A DNA stretch of 64,000 bases, from contig NC_037094.1 in NCBI RefSeq assembly GCF_002994745.2, positions 830,001-894,000 on the forward strand, read 5' to 3'. Origin of the DNA: Rosa chinensis (Eukaryota; Streptophyta; Magnoliopsida; Rosales; Rosaceae). Shown here in pieces: positions 10,128 to 21,864 of this stretch. Position numbers and translations under genes: made by a program. Numbering within the stretch: the stretch's first letter is position 1; each line of letters opens with the position of its first letter. The notes under the pieces are model-generated. The model was not told the DNA's origin and did no database searches. It worked only from the letters and a program-made list of their open reading frames with translations.

Positions 10128-12054
10128 ATGTCTCTGCTTACTGATCTTATCAACCTCAACTTCTCAGATATCACTCACAAGATTATCGCGGAATACATAT
10201 GGTCAGCTTTATTTGATAATATCTGTGTGTTTCTGCTTCAGGATTCATGGTTTTTCTTGCCAAATGGTTTTAATATTTCGAAAGCTCTATTTTTGTTGTT
10301 GGTTCTGATATGTTTTGCACTATGTATAATCATATAACAGGGTCGGCGGATCTGGTATGGACGTTAGAAGCAAAGCCAGGGTAAAATTGCTCTTCTCCTT
10401 ATCTGTTTTGTCTTTTTTTTTTTCCTGATTAAATTCTTTGATAGTTAATCTGCTTGTTTACATTTTGTATGAAACAGACTCTTCCTGCACCAGTGAATGA
10501 TCCTTCAAAACTACCCAAATGGAACTTTGATGGTTCTAGCACTGGCCAAGCTCCTGGAGAAGATAGTGAAATCATCTTATAGTATGCTCTGTTTCTCTAG
10601 GAACTTTTTCACCTGATTTTCATTTTAAAACTTGTTTATTAATGAAAATTTTATTCTGTTGGTGTTATATATAGCCCACAAGCAATCTACAGGGACCCAT
10701 TTAGGAGGGGCAACAACATCCTTGTAAGTGCCTCAATTCTAATTTCATTTGCTTTCTTCAACACCCTTCATTAACAACCGGCCTATTGTTATTTCCTTTT
10801 ATTAATAACTTTGATTACTATAGGTGATATGTGATACTTACACACCAACTGGAGAGCCAATTCCAACCAACAAGAGGGCTAAGGCTGCAAAGATCTTCAG
10901 CCATCCTGATGTTGTTGCTGAAGAGCCCTGGTAATTTAGTTCTAAAATTCTCAATTTTTGTTTTTAGTTTTTTGGGAGTCAATTCTTATGTAAAATATGA
11001 AATGCCTGCTTGATTATGATCATAATTATAATTATACAGGTATGGCTTAGAGCAAGAGTACACGCTATTGCAGAAAGATGTACAATGGCCAATTGGGTGG
11101 CCTCTGGGTGGATATCCTGGAGCACAGGTCACAAATCAAACATCACATTTTTCTTTTTTGGAAAATTTACTATGAGCCAACTCTTTCCTTATTTTGATGC
11201 ACTAGCTGTAATCAATTAACTAAGCCTGTAATGTAACTGATCGAGATTTTTTTTTTGTTCAACAGGGACCGTACTACTGTGGTGTTGGCGCTGATAAGGC
11301 CTTTGGCCGTGACATTGTAGATTCTCACTACAAAGCTTGTCTTTATGCCGGTATTGACATCAGTGGCATCAATGGTGAAGTTATGCCTGGTCAGGTAAAC
11401 AACCTTACTCCGTTGCATATGTGGATGCAACCAACTATTTTTGTATCCATCTATCTATGAACAATGTTGCTTGTGTTTTGTAGTGGGAATTCCAAGTTGG
11501 ACCAACAGTTGGCATCGCTGCTGGAGATCAATTATGGGCAGCGCGTTACATTTTGGAGAGGATCACTGAGATAGCTGGAGTGGTGGTTTCATTTGATCCG
11601 AAACCAATTCCTGGTGACTGGAACGGTGCTGGTGCACACACCAATTTCAGCACCAAGTCCATGAGAAAGGAAGGAGGCTATGAGGTGATCAAGAAGGCAA
11701 TTGAGAAGCTTGGATTGAGGCACAAGGAACACATTGCCGCTTATGGCGAAGGCAATGAGCGCCGCCTCACGGGACGACATGAAACAGCAGACATTGACAC
11801 ATTCGTATGGGTGCGTAGTAAACAAACTAACACATCACAAGATTGTGAAGAAGAACACAGATTGGATTTGGGCTAATTAATTGTTTCTTTTGTTTTGACA
11901 GGGTGTGGCGAACCGTGGAGCTTCGATAAGAGTTGGGAGGGACACGGAGAAAGAAGGAAAGGGCTATTTTGAGGACCGGAGGCCGGCTTCTAACATGGAT
12001 CCTTATGTTGTCACCTCCATGATTGCTGAAACTACACTGCTCTGGAAACCATAG
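10128..12054 (+). CDS. GLN1: Cytosolic glutamine synthetase (GS1)
   Basis: Catalyses ATP-dependent condensation of ammonium with glutamate to glutamine in the cytosol, central to nitrogen assimilation and remobilisation. Nine coding exons join in frame: 10128-10201, 10341-10380, 10478-10581, 10675-10723, 10824-10930, 11040-11127, 11266-11394, 11484-11810 and 11902-12054, giving 356 aa, the normal GS1 length. Signatures: [17 protein letters not shown], the glutamate-site [30 protein letters not shown], and the ATP-site [17 protein letters not shown], then [10 protein letters not shown] and the C-terminal [11 protein letters not shown]. There is no plastid transit peptide or C-terminal extension, so this is the cytosolic form. 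It begins [14 protein letters not shown] at 10128, in agreement with the family. All catalytic regions look intact. By position relative to its neighbours it corresponds to Arabidopsis GLN1;3. Confidence 0.97.
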
Positions 12055-14843
12055 AAGAATAACATTACCAAGTTACCAGCCCCCATAACCATTATTAGAG
12101 GGGCAATGACTTGTCTGTCATCTCTATCTAGTAGCTGAACATTACCATGGGTGGTTGTGGATTTATGTTGTTACTTATTATATAGATTTTAAGGGTCTGA
12201 ATAAATTGTATCTGTGCCTTAGTAGCAGAGTCAGCGCTGTAAACCAGAGTAGGCCCTGCATTAGTAGCAGAGTGAGCTCTGTTTCAGTAACAGAGTAGCC
12301 CTTGTTGTGGATGAAGAAGGTCTGTGGCGTCGGATAACTTTAATAAATTTATGACAATGAAATTATGATTACTATGAATAACCTCATGGATGAAATTATA
12401 TCTGATAATGTACCAGAAATTTACAGCTACCACCTCTCTTCTAATCATCGGAAGAGCGAGAGATGAACTTTGGACCTCTATCAACATTTTTACGAGAAAA
12501 ATGCATCGATCACAAGTCTAAATGCTAACGACAAATACATATGTAAGTCCATACCTCAGATTAATTGAGAAATATCGTATACATGTGAATATATGTGTAT
12601 CAGTCCAAGAACAGAAGAAAGAGAATTTCAGGTAGTAGTTGAAAATGAAAGCTGAGGAAAAATTGTAGGCTCGTAGGTGATAAGAGGGGCGGTGAGCATT
12701 GAAATGGGTGCAATCCATGTGGTGCAGATCAGAGAGAATCCACGGGATGACGACTGGTACTTGAACACAGCCAGTCAAGAATTATTTGCTGCTGAAATTG
12801 GTCCCAGAAACAAAGCAATTTCGTTTGTTCCCGAAAACGAATTTAATGTCAGCACAAACTGTGATGCTTGAAATGTGGTCCGATCACTGCGTTGATCTGT
12901 TATCAACTTATCATATGTATCCTGATTTTTGGGGAAAGCCGCAGAGGGGCTGTATTGCCTTAATTTGCACAAGTAATATATAAAAATAGCTAGCTGCTAA
13001 CAGTATCCATAGCCACATGGATGCCGTAATTCTCAAGCCACAGTCACCAACCCTAACCCACTAGTAACTACTGATAACATTAGCATCTGGCCGGTGAAAG
13101 AAATTATTGCCAATGTGATCACTTATCATTTGCTCAGAAAATGGAATCGAGAGAGATCGAGATGGATGTCGTGCATGTCACATGAAATGTTATCTTCATT
13201 TCTTCTAGGTCGGGCTTTATCTCTCAACCTAAATATATGGTTTGGTCCGAAGATGAAGAAATAGAGGCTACTTTTAACTTTTGTACGGTCCGAAGGAAGA
13301 AAATGAATCGAAGCACATGATGGACTTACCGTTGAAGGTTTCATTCAGTACCATTTTACATTTAACAAGTTTACATATTCAATCCAATCCCAAAACCAAA
13401 TGTATCAAAATCTCACATGCGAACTTTAGTTCAGTGGATTGGGGGTTGCAAATGCTGTTCTGCAATTGACTGGCCATAAAGGAAAGCAAGGAACTACTTT
13501 TTTTCCTTTCCCCCTATTCTAATTTCTACGGATGACATCTTTGCAGGGTACTATAGCATCCACACCAGCTTTCTCTTCCACAAAGAAAAAGTAGAATAAG
13601 ATCAAACATCAAAGTATATGGTGACTTTTACTGATTTGTAATTGCAGGTGGCCAAGTTGCGTTTTAAGTGTCCCAATGCTACGAGTAGATGGCAGCGGCC
13701 ATAGCACCATTAGCAGCTTTGCAGCATTTTTCTTTTCAGAATTTATTGAAGAGAAAATTTGTCAGTGTTCCGGAGTTTAGTATTGAAATGAGTCACTAGG
13801 GCTTCGGACTTTTGGCTATGACTAGGGACTCTCTGTTTTTACCAGAACTAATAGCCAGCTGTTGGGTAATGGTTAGAGACCAACTACAAAGATCATCATT
13901 TCTCCATTGCTGTGAGTGGAAAACATTCTAATGGCTTTTGGGTCACTAATAGAGGGAAATAAAGGCTCCTGATTGGGTTTCATATCGAGGAAAATATTAG
14001 ATGAAACCAGTGTCTCTCGCAATCTCCATTCTCTCAATCTCTCATATCCCACACACATCGTACGAAATGGATTGCTTACTTCGAATATACTATGGCTTCC
14101 AAAACACTCATCTAACAGATTGGCCTTTTGTTTTCGGCAAACTTACTTTTCACGTTTGCCAACTTATCTTTCTTTCAAAGACAGAACAAACAATAACCGT
14201 GAACGTCCAAAGATTGGCATTTTCCGAAAGTACTAACCGGACGTTGCACATGAATTTGTTCGAGGACATCACCAAACGGAGAAAGCTTGCAACTTTTCAT
14301 CGCTAAAGGGAATATCACCATTCCTCAATTTGATCCATACACATAAAAGTGAAACATAACATGTAAGTGAGACACAACACATGAGTTTTCGTTTTTGATT
14401 CTTAGAAAGTCAGAATTTTTATAGGAGCTAGAGAATTTTCATTATCGATCACTAGTTGTTATCTTTGTCATCGATCATATGACCTAACACGTTGGATTAC
14501 ACTGAATTAGAATCAATCCCTCTTTTTTCAGACAAGAAGATAATATGAAAAGTTCCAATCAAAATTTTCGATCTTTGATTCCAGAGTCAAGACCAGAAGT
14601 ACCAGATTCCAAAAGGACCAAAACCACCATACCATTAACTAAACCATATATTATATACAAAGGCTAGGGAACAGGGAAGTATTCAAGAGAAAAAAACAGA
14701 AGATCTAGAACAGAAAAATAAAACAGAACAAAACCCTCTGCTTCTCAAAACTAGAAAGATAAGACAGATTTCTAAAACCATCGTATCCCCCAAACCCTCT
14801 CTCTCAGTTCCCATAAATCCAAGGCAGTTTCTCTCTCTCTCTT
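12055..14843. other. 3' UTR of GS1, then featureless intergenic DNA
   Basis: The first ~270 bases are the probable GS1 3' UTR, with several near-copies of TAGTAGCAGAGT around 12220-12300. The remainder is AT-rich with only short, uncharacterised open frames on both strands. I see no gene, RNA gene or clear element. Confidence 0.5.
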
Positions 14844-15086
14844 CTAAGAGTCACCGACGGAGATTGGCCTGCCAGAAATCCCCAAAGGAGATCGAGAGAG
14901 CTGCCTGGTCGTCGTGACGGTGATCTCTCTGAGCACAGGTCTCATCTCCGGCTTTCCCGGCAACCGGTCGATGACTTTCTCCGATTCTTGCTTGATCTTC
15001 CTCACTTGGCTGTGAACTGGAACACCCATCTCCTCAAACCCTTCCATATCCCTGTTGTTGTTGCTGTTCCTCTTCTCCATCTTCAT
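14844..15086 (-). CDS. Small conserved-type plant protein of unknown function
   Basis: An 80-residue intronless frame on the minus strand starting MKMEKRNSNNN (a second Met three codons in is equally possible). The segment GVPVHSQVRKIKQESEK followed by MRPVLREIT and LSRSPLGISGRPISVGDS has the charged, Ser/Arg-rich look of a small plant protein family I remember only as uncharacterised; I cannot name a function. Support for a real gene: TATA box CTATATAAACCC on the same strand at about 15187-15199, about 100 bases upstream of the ATG, a tidy purine-rich leader, and codon choice unlike the surrounding DNA. No signal peptide or membrane segment is seen. Confidence 0.7.
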   Translation of the reverse strand: MKMEKRNSNNNRDMEGFEEMGVPVHSQVRKIKQESEKVIDRLPGKPEMRPVLREITVTTTRQLSRSPLGISGRPISVGDS

Positions 15087-15185
15087 AGTATATGCCCTCT
15101 TGTTCTAACTACACCCTATTCTTCTCTGTCTTGTTTGTATATCCAAGTATGAATGTAAATGCCAAGGGGATGTTGGGAATTGCGT

Positions 15186-16300
15186 GGGTTTATATAGACA
15201 AGTTTGAGACGTGAGGAAGAGAGAAGTTTGGTGGAAAAAGATCTACCTCTGGATCAGCTTGAGACCCAGTCCACCCTTTTGGACCTAGTTGAAATTTCAA
15301 GTTTTTATCCAATGTATCCCTTCCCAACATAATCATACATAACAACTACTTGATTTCAATATCAAAATTTCACTATTTGAGCTATTACTAATCAAACGGT
15401 GCAAAAGTGCAGATGCATAGCCAAATGATCAAGTTCTTTGTAGGTAATCTTACACTTAAACTGGTTTTTTAACCTCTATCTAGGTGTTAAATTCTCATAA
15501 CTAAAAATTTGTTGGTTCTCCGATTGGAATGACATTCCAAATTATGACATGTTACAATCATATTTATGATTAGGATCCCCATCGTATCTACACCCAATCA
15601 ATGAAAAATATTGTATTTGTGGTGCAAGATTTGGGCGTACCAGATTATTTCCTTTTGGGGTCTGTGGTAGTAGGTTTTGGGTGTGAACATAGAAGTATGG
15701 GGGGGGGGGGGGGGGGGGGGGTGTGAGAATGCATATTTTATAGTCAAAACTCAAGATTATGGTACCTAGATGTTTACCAAATAAATACCAAACCTTGTTT
15801 TAGGGCCAGAGATTCTATAATTTGACTGGTGCTTAAGTTTGTCAATTCATTATCAATAAAATTAAAATTAAAAATCTTGTTAAATTACTATCAAATATTT
15901 CCCATGGTTTTTGTCTATAATTAGAAACGTTACAAAGAAGCGAGTCAAGCCGAGTTTTGTTGGGTACAACTAGTCCAAGTCAACGTTCAACGGCCACGCT
16001 TCAACACTCGGCCCTGGCCATCTCCGTTTATTCATTTTCATCCGTAGAATGTCAAATTCTATTGGTCTCGTGGCATGTCCATAACTCTAATAAAAGTCAG
16101 GGTTCCGGCAACGTGGAAGGTCGACGTGGCGTTTGGGTGGGTTGAGGCGGTTAAGTTTGTTAATGGGGACAGCCGACAATCGTAAGCGTGACATGGCAAA
16201 TTGTGCCACGTGGGGTCATAATACTCATCCATTACGCAATAGGCCCATCATTTTCCTCTATTAACTTCTGAAATAGCACAAGATGCTGACACGTGCCCAT
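15186..16300 (-). promoter_or_regulatory. Upstream region of the small protein gene, with G-boxes and a G homopolymer
   Basis: TATA element at about 15187-15199. Further out are a perfect CCACGTGG (16206-16213) and a CACGTG (16290-16295), G-box/ABRE-type cores bound by bZIP and bHLH factors. They lie more than 1 kb from the start codon, so their link to this gene is inferred. An uninterrupted run of 23 G occupies 15699-15721. Confidence 0.4.
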
Positions 16301-17554
16301 CCTACAATATGTGGTTGATATCTATAATTGATTAATTACATGATTAATAATAAGATAGATTTCTTTTTGTTCTTTCCTGTTGGAGTAGGATTGAAGTTTT
16401 ATCATGCTACATTGCTACTATGTTAATCCTAGTTTATTCCAACACTTAGTCAGATATAATTGCAACTACACAAGGATTGGATTAGGAAGCATAAGAGTGA
16501 AACTTAAGCATCACAAACTTTTCCGTATCATAGTACTAATCGCATGTTTCCCTTTACTTTTATTGTTACTTTTAACTTTATCGAGTGAGATCTAAGCATT
16601 AGAATTGAGATATGGTGAATTCTTCGAGTCTAATAATCACGTGTCCTATCATCTCATTCGTATATTCTAGCTACAAAAATGATTAACATGCATGATGTTT
16701 ATGTTACGTAAAATGAAGTTGAAATCTGGTGTTTTGGGCATATATCACCATTTAAAGCATATTATTATTCCCCAAAAAAAAAACATATTATTATTTCATT
16801 TTCTATCTATTTAATTGTCTTCTTCTCTCTTTTTTTTTTTTTTTCTCTTTTAAAAAAGAGGATCAAAGGGTTCTTCTCATTTGAAAAGAGGGCTTTTAGG
16901 CATGTCATGATTCGAGAAAAAATTATAAATTATTTTCTTATTCCCAAATCATTTATTTGTACATCAAACTGTCTAATTTAATCACTATTTAATTACACAT
17001 GTTCTCCCAAGGGGTTGGAACATGTTAAGAAAATAATTCCATTAGATGGAATCTTCTTCAAAACCCTAAAGAGAGGAAAACCTCCCTCGCCGCAAAAACA
17101 TCCTTTCTAGTTTCCAAACATCCTCGTCAGGTGGCGCTGGCTTCGCGCCGGTGTTGTTGCCGGACGGGAGGAAGTTCTAACCCTGGTTTCTTGAGATAGT
17201 TAGTTCGATGGTTGCACGGTGGTGGTGTTGGCTGTGTTCTAGTTGAAGTGTCATTATAGATGAGGTACTTGGGGTCACTGCTGGCGGAGTCGATGAGATC
17301 TGGTTTTTGTTTCCAGACAACGGAGGCAATGAGAGCATCCTGATAGAGTCAGATGGCAGCTCGAATGCAAGGGTCTGTATCTTCTGCTTTCCAGGGCCAT
17401 TGTTTTGTCCTCTTGGTGGTGGCATTTGTGACGGCTGCTGTTGCACGGAGTGTCATGGCGGCTGAGGCTGCAAGGCAAGTCAGATTGGCGGAAGGTTTGT
17501 AAGGCATCGTGGCCGTGGTGTCCAGCTGAGGGGTTGAGCGGTGTGGTGCAAGGG
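16301..17554. other. AT-rich spacer, then a degenerate GC-richer stretch interrupted by the hAT element
   Basis: 16301-17040 shows nothing coding. From about 17041 to 17554, resuming at 20448-20630, the sequence is GC-richer, with the style of the untranslated parts of plant non-LTR retroelements (AACCCTAAAG..., then ...TTTTAGGGACC). No reverse transcriptase is visible. I suspect a degenerate retro-insertion that the hAT later entered. Confidence 0.3.
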
Positions 17555-17829
17555 TAGGCCTCATCAACGGGCCGGGCCGGGCCTTACTCCATTTTTAAAT
17601 AGTAGCGGGCCGGGCCGGGCTTTATTGTAAATTGAAGGATCCAATCCCATCCATTTAATGCGGGCCTCGCGGGCTTTTTCTAGCCGGGCTGGGCTAAGCC
17701 TTGCGGGCTTTTTCGGGGCGGGCCTTGTGGGCTTTATTTACAAATAAATCTTTAAAGATAATATTTTTTATAAACTTATATTTATATATCATACATTCCA
17801 AAGAGAAACCTCTATCAACTTAAATAAAA

Positions 17830-20050
17830 TGGAAAAACCGACCGTTGGATGAGATTATTATAATAAATTATGAGTGTGGTAAAAAATTTAGCCAATTTCA
17901 CCATATTTTCGAATCCGATCGAATTGGTCAACCGTTGTTACTTGTATGTTTTCTTGGTTGACCGATGACATGACGACTGCGAAACGTGATTATTTTTTCG
18001 CATCATGTCTGTAAATATTCCTTTAATGGATGTGCGTGGACATAAGATAAAAATTTCAATTTTAATTGCAAAGATGTTGGCCTATATCAATTTGCATCCT
18101 AAAGTCGTATGACTTGTATATTGCATTTAAATTGTTGAGGTTCATTCTAAAGCAACCATGAAGTGGAAAATGAATTTAGAGAAACCGCTCGATTGAGAGA
18201 TAGTAATGTTTTATGGTGATTGTACAAAATTCAGCTAATTTGATTCTCGTTTCGAATTCGATCAATTAGGTCAAATTTAGTTACTCTTATAAACCTATAT
18301 CTATATATCATACACTCCAAAGAGCAACCCCTATCAAATCAAAGAAAATGGAAAAATGGACCGTTGGATGAGATTATTACAATAAATTATGAGTGTGGTA
18401 AAAAATTTAGCCAATTTCACCATATTTTCAAATCCGATCGAATTGGTCAACCGTTGTCACTTGTATGTTTTCTTGGTTGACTGATGGCATGACGACCGCG
18501 AAACGTGCTTATTTTTCACATCACGTCTGTAAATATTTCATCGATGGATGTGCGTGGACATAAGATAAAAATTTCAATTTTAATTACAAAGATGTTGGCC
18601 TATATTAATTAGCCTCCTAAAGTTATATGACTTGTATATTGCATTTAAATTGTTGAGGTTTATTTTAAAGCAACCATGAAGTGGAAAATGAATTTAGAGA
18701 AATCAACCCCTCGATTGAGAGATTGTAATATTTTATGGTGATTGTAAAAAATTCAGTTAATTTGATTCTCGTTTCGAATTCGATCAATTATGTCAAATTT
18801 AGTTACTCTTATAAAAGCTATATCTATATATCATACACTCCAAAGAGTAACCCCTATCAATTCAAAGAAAATGGAAAAACCGACCGTTGGATGAGTTTAT
18901 TGCAATAAATTATGAGTGTGGTAAAAAATTTAGCCAATTTCACCATATTTTCGAATCTGATCGAATTGATCAACCGTCGTCACTTGTATGTTTTCTTGGT
19001 TGACCGATGACATCACGACCGCGAAACGTGCTTATTTTTTCACATCACGTTTGTAAATATTTCATTGATGGATGTGTGTGGACATGAGATAAAAAAAAAA
19101 AAAAAAAATTTAATTACAAACACATTGGCCTATATCAATTTTCTTCCTAAAGTTGTATGACTTGTATATTACATTTAAATTGTTGAGGTTCATTCTAAAG
19201 CAACCATAAAGTGGAAAATGAATTCGGATAAACCAATCGCTCGATGAAGAGATTGTAATGTTTTATGGTGGTTTCGATTGAGAGATTGTAATGTTTTATG
19301 GTGATTGTAAAAAATTCAGTTAATTTGATTCTCATTTCGAATTCGATCAATTATGTCAAATTTAGTTACTCTTATAAAAGCTATATTTATATATCATACA
19401 CTCCAAAGAGTAACCCCTATCAATTCAAAGAAAATGGAAAAACCGACCGTTGGATGAGTTTATTGCAATAAATTATGAGTGTGGTAAAAAATTTAGCCAA
19501 TTTCACCATATTTTCGAATCCGATCGAATTGATCAACCGTCGTCACTTGTATGTTTTCTTGGTTGACCGATGGCATCACGACCGCGAAACGTGCTTATTT
19601 TTTCACATCACGTTTGTAAATATTTCATCGATGGATGTGTGTGGACATGAGATAAAAAAAACTAATAATTTTAATTACAAACACATTGGCCTATATCAAT
19701 TTTCTTCCTAAAGTTGTATGACTTGTATATTACATTTAAATTGTTGAGGTTCATTCTAAAGCAACCATAAAGTGGAAAATGAATTCGGAGAAACCAACCG
19801 CTCGATGGAGAGATTGTAATGTTTTATGGTGGTTATAGAAAATTCAGCCAATTTGGTTATCGTTTCGAATTCGATCCATTAGGTCAAACTTAGTTACTCT
19901 TATAAACCTATATTTATATATCATACACTCCAAACAGCAACCCTTATCAATTCAAAGAAAATGGAAAAACCGACCGTTGGATGAGAAATTATGAGTGTGG
20001 TAACAAATTTAGCCAATTTCACCATATTTTCGAATCCAATCGAATTGGTC
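17830..20050. repeat. Five tandem copies of a 520-560 bp unit inside the hAT
   Basis: The landmark ACCGTTGGATGAG recurs at 17840, 18360, 18883, 19446 and 19973 (spacings about 520, 523, 563 and 527). Each unit also carries TTTAGCCAATTTCACCATAT, TATGTTTTCTTGGTTGAC and TCATACACTCCAAAGAG. The fourth interval is longer because it repeats a GATTGAGAGATTGTAATG piece near 19275. The fifth copy is cut short at about 20050 by microsatellite DNA. No open frame persists. Confidence 0.9.
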
Positions 20051-20064
20051 AACCGATATGTAGA

Positions 20065-20120
20065 ATATATATATATATATGCACTAATGCACATATTCTA
20101 TATAGAAGTATAAGAACTTC

Positions 20121-20164
<44 letters not shown>

Positions 20165-20241
20165 AACACACACACACAAATATAAATCTATATGTGTGTG
20201 TGTCTATATATATATTTATAAACACACACACAAATATCTAC

Positions 20242-20272
<31 letters not shown>

Positions 20273-20275
20273 ATA
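20065..20275. repeat. Compound (CA)n/(TA)n microsatellite
   Basis: Alternating runs of TA, CA, TG and CATA between the last tandem copy and the right GGGCCGGGC-rich end of the hAT-like element. Frames that read across it are low-complexity artefacts. Confidence 0.85.
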
Positions 20276-20447
20276 TTTTACGGGTTTTTACGGGCCGGGC
20301 CGGGTTTTTGCGGGTTTTTGGCGGCCGGCCCACTACCCACCGAGGCGGGCTTTTTAACTGGTCGGGCCGGGCTTTTAGCCCTCAAGGCCGGCGGGCCTCC
20401 ATCGGCCCACTTAATCCGCAGGCTTTTTGATGAGGCCTATGTAAGGG

Positions 20448-21825
20448 TGTGGAGATGGAGCTATAGCTGGGCTTAGGGCTGTCTTTCTCTAGAGTCATTT
20501 GGGCCACTGTTTAGTTAGTTTTTCTTTCTAATAATTTTATCTTTCTTTTAGGGACCTATGAGCACTGGTTATATAATGAATGGTCTATCGCTATATATCA
20601 CCGTGATACCCCCACAATCTCTTGCCTGTCTAGCCATTGACAGCGGAGAGATATGTAATAGTCATTCTGGCTTGAGATTTAACAATAATCATTGATGGAT
20701 TGATTAAAAAAAAATAGTTAAGAATATAAACTTCACCCTAGAAAATGCCTAGTTTGCATTGCATCTCTAGCCCTACCCTAATTCCCTATAGAAGATGGGA
20801 ATTTTAATTAATTGTCCTCAATTAATGAGGTAACCAGGTGATAACTTTTTTCTTCACAATAGGTAGAAAGCAATTTAGGGTGATCCGAATCCAAAATTTG
20901 ACGTGAAGAAACATCACGTACTGAAGGTGCCAAAGAGTGTTAGGTCATCGATCCTCAAACAAACATCACTGACTGAAACTGACCTAATTAATTTCATTTC
21001 CTCATATATTATAGTGTCGTTTCCAAGTCTTAAATAGAATGATGGCCAACCGCTCTAAGTATTTAAATACCCTTCTAAATGATTAATGGTGATTGTCGGA
21101 TTCAAACGTGCAGATCCTCTTAGTGTTACCGGTTCTAAAGAAAATTGGCGTTGCTAATGCTCTGATTGCAAAAGGCCAAGCTCTAAAGAGGTTCTTAGTT
21201 AATCAAGTTGACCTCGATTAGATGTCATAAAGAATTGGTACCCTGTCTACGACGACATTAGATGCTTGGCTTCTTAGGTTGAAATGATCAGCTTCAAATA
21301 TGTACATGATGAAGCAAATTTTTGTGTGGAATCAGTTGCGTTCAACTTTGACCAGTTAAGGTTACAATATACGTGGCCGGTGTTATGTGCTTTTGCTGCT
21401 TTTATATATTATTTTTTTGTGTCCCATAAAATAAAGATTTTGTTCTTTCATGTCCCATATAAACAGGGGAGCAAAAGACATATAAGATTTGAGTTTTGAA
21501 TAATTGATTTAGGGCCTAAACCTTAAACATTGGTTACAATGGCTGACCTTCTGGTAAACATTGAACTCCATTGGGCTCATAAACCTAATGGGGAACATGG
21601 CCCATTAGAGATTTGGTTCTCCTATTCGCAAAACCGAAAAATGATTTTTGGTTCTCCTCGCTCCTTCAACCGTATGATACGATTGATCCTCCTCCTTAAA
21701 CCCTTCTCAGTTACTTGATTAACAGAGACAATGACATCTAAATTAGGAGATAATGACAAGAAGCTCAAGCCAAATGATGTTGGATTATAATCCAAAGTCG
21801 CCGCATTAACGTGAGACAATCATAC

Positions 21826-21864
<39 letters not shown>

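Larger units (their letters stand above)
17555..20439. mobile_element. Non-autonomous hAT-like element with internal tandem repeats
   Basis: Termini TAGGCCTCATCAA (17555) and TTTGATGAGGCCTA (ending 20439) are inverted repeats. They are flanked by an 8-bp duplication, TGCAAGGG (17547-17554) and TGTAAGGG (20440-20447), one mismatch, as expected for hAT elements. Subterminal regions (17566-17735 and 20283-20410) are packed with GGGCCGGGC-type motifs in both orientations, another common feature of plant hAT families. No transposase frame is present. The interior is a tandem array plus microsatellites. Confidence 0.82.

Noticed and set aside
17830..20050. Tandem repeats considered as a CRISPR-like array or centromeric satellite.
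   Set aside because: Units are 520-560 bp without spacers and are confined within a transposon with defined ends in a plant genome.
19981..20430. 149-codon frame within the hAT-like element.
   Set aside because: It encodes only microsatellite-derived Tyr/Ile/His/Thr runs.
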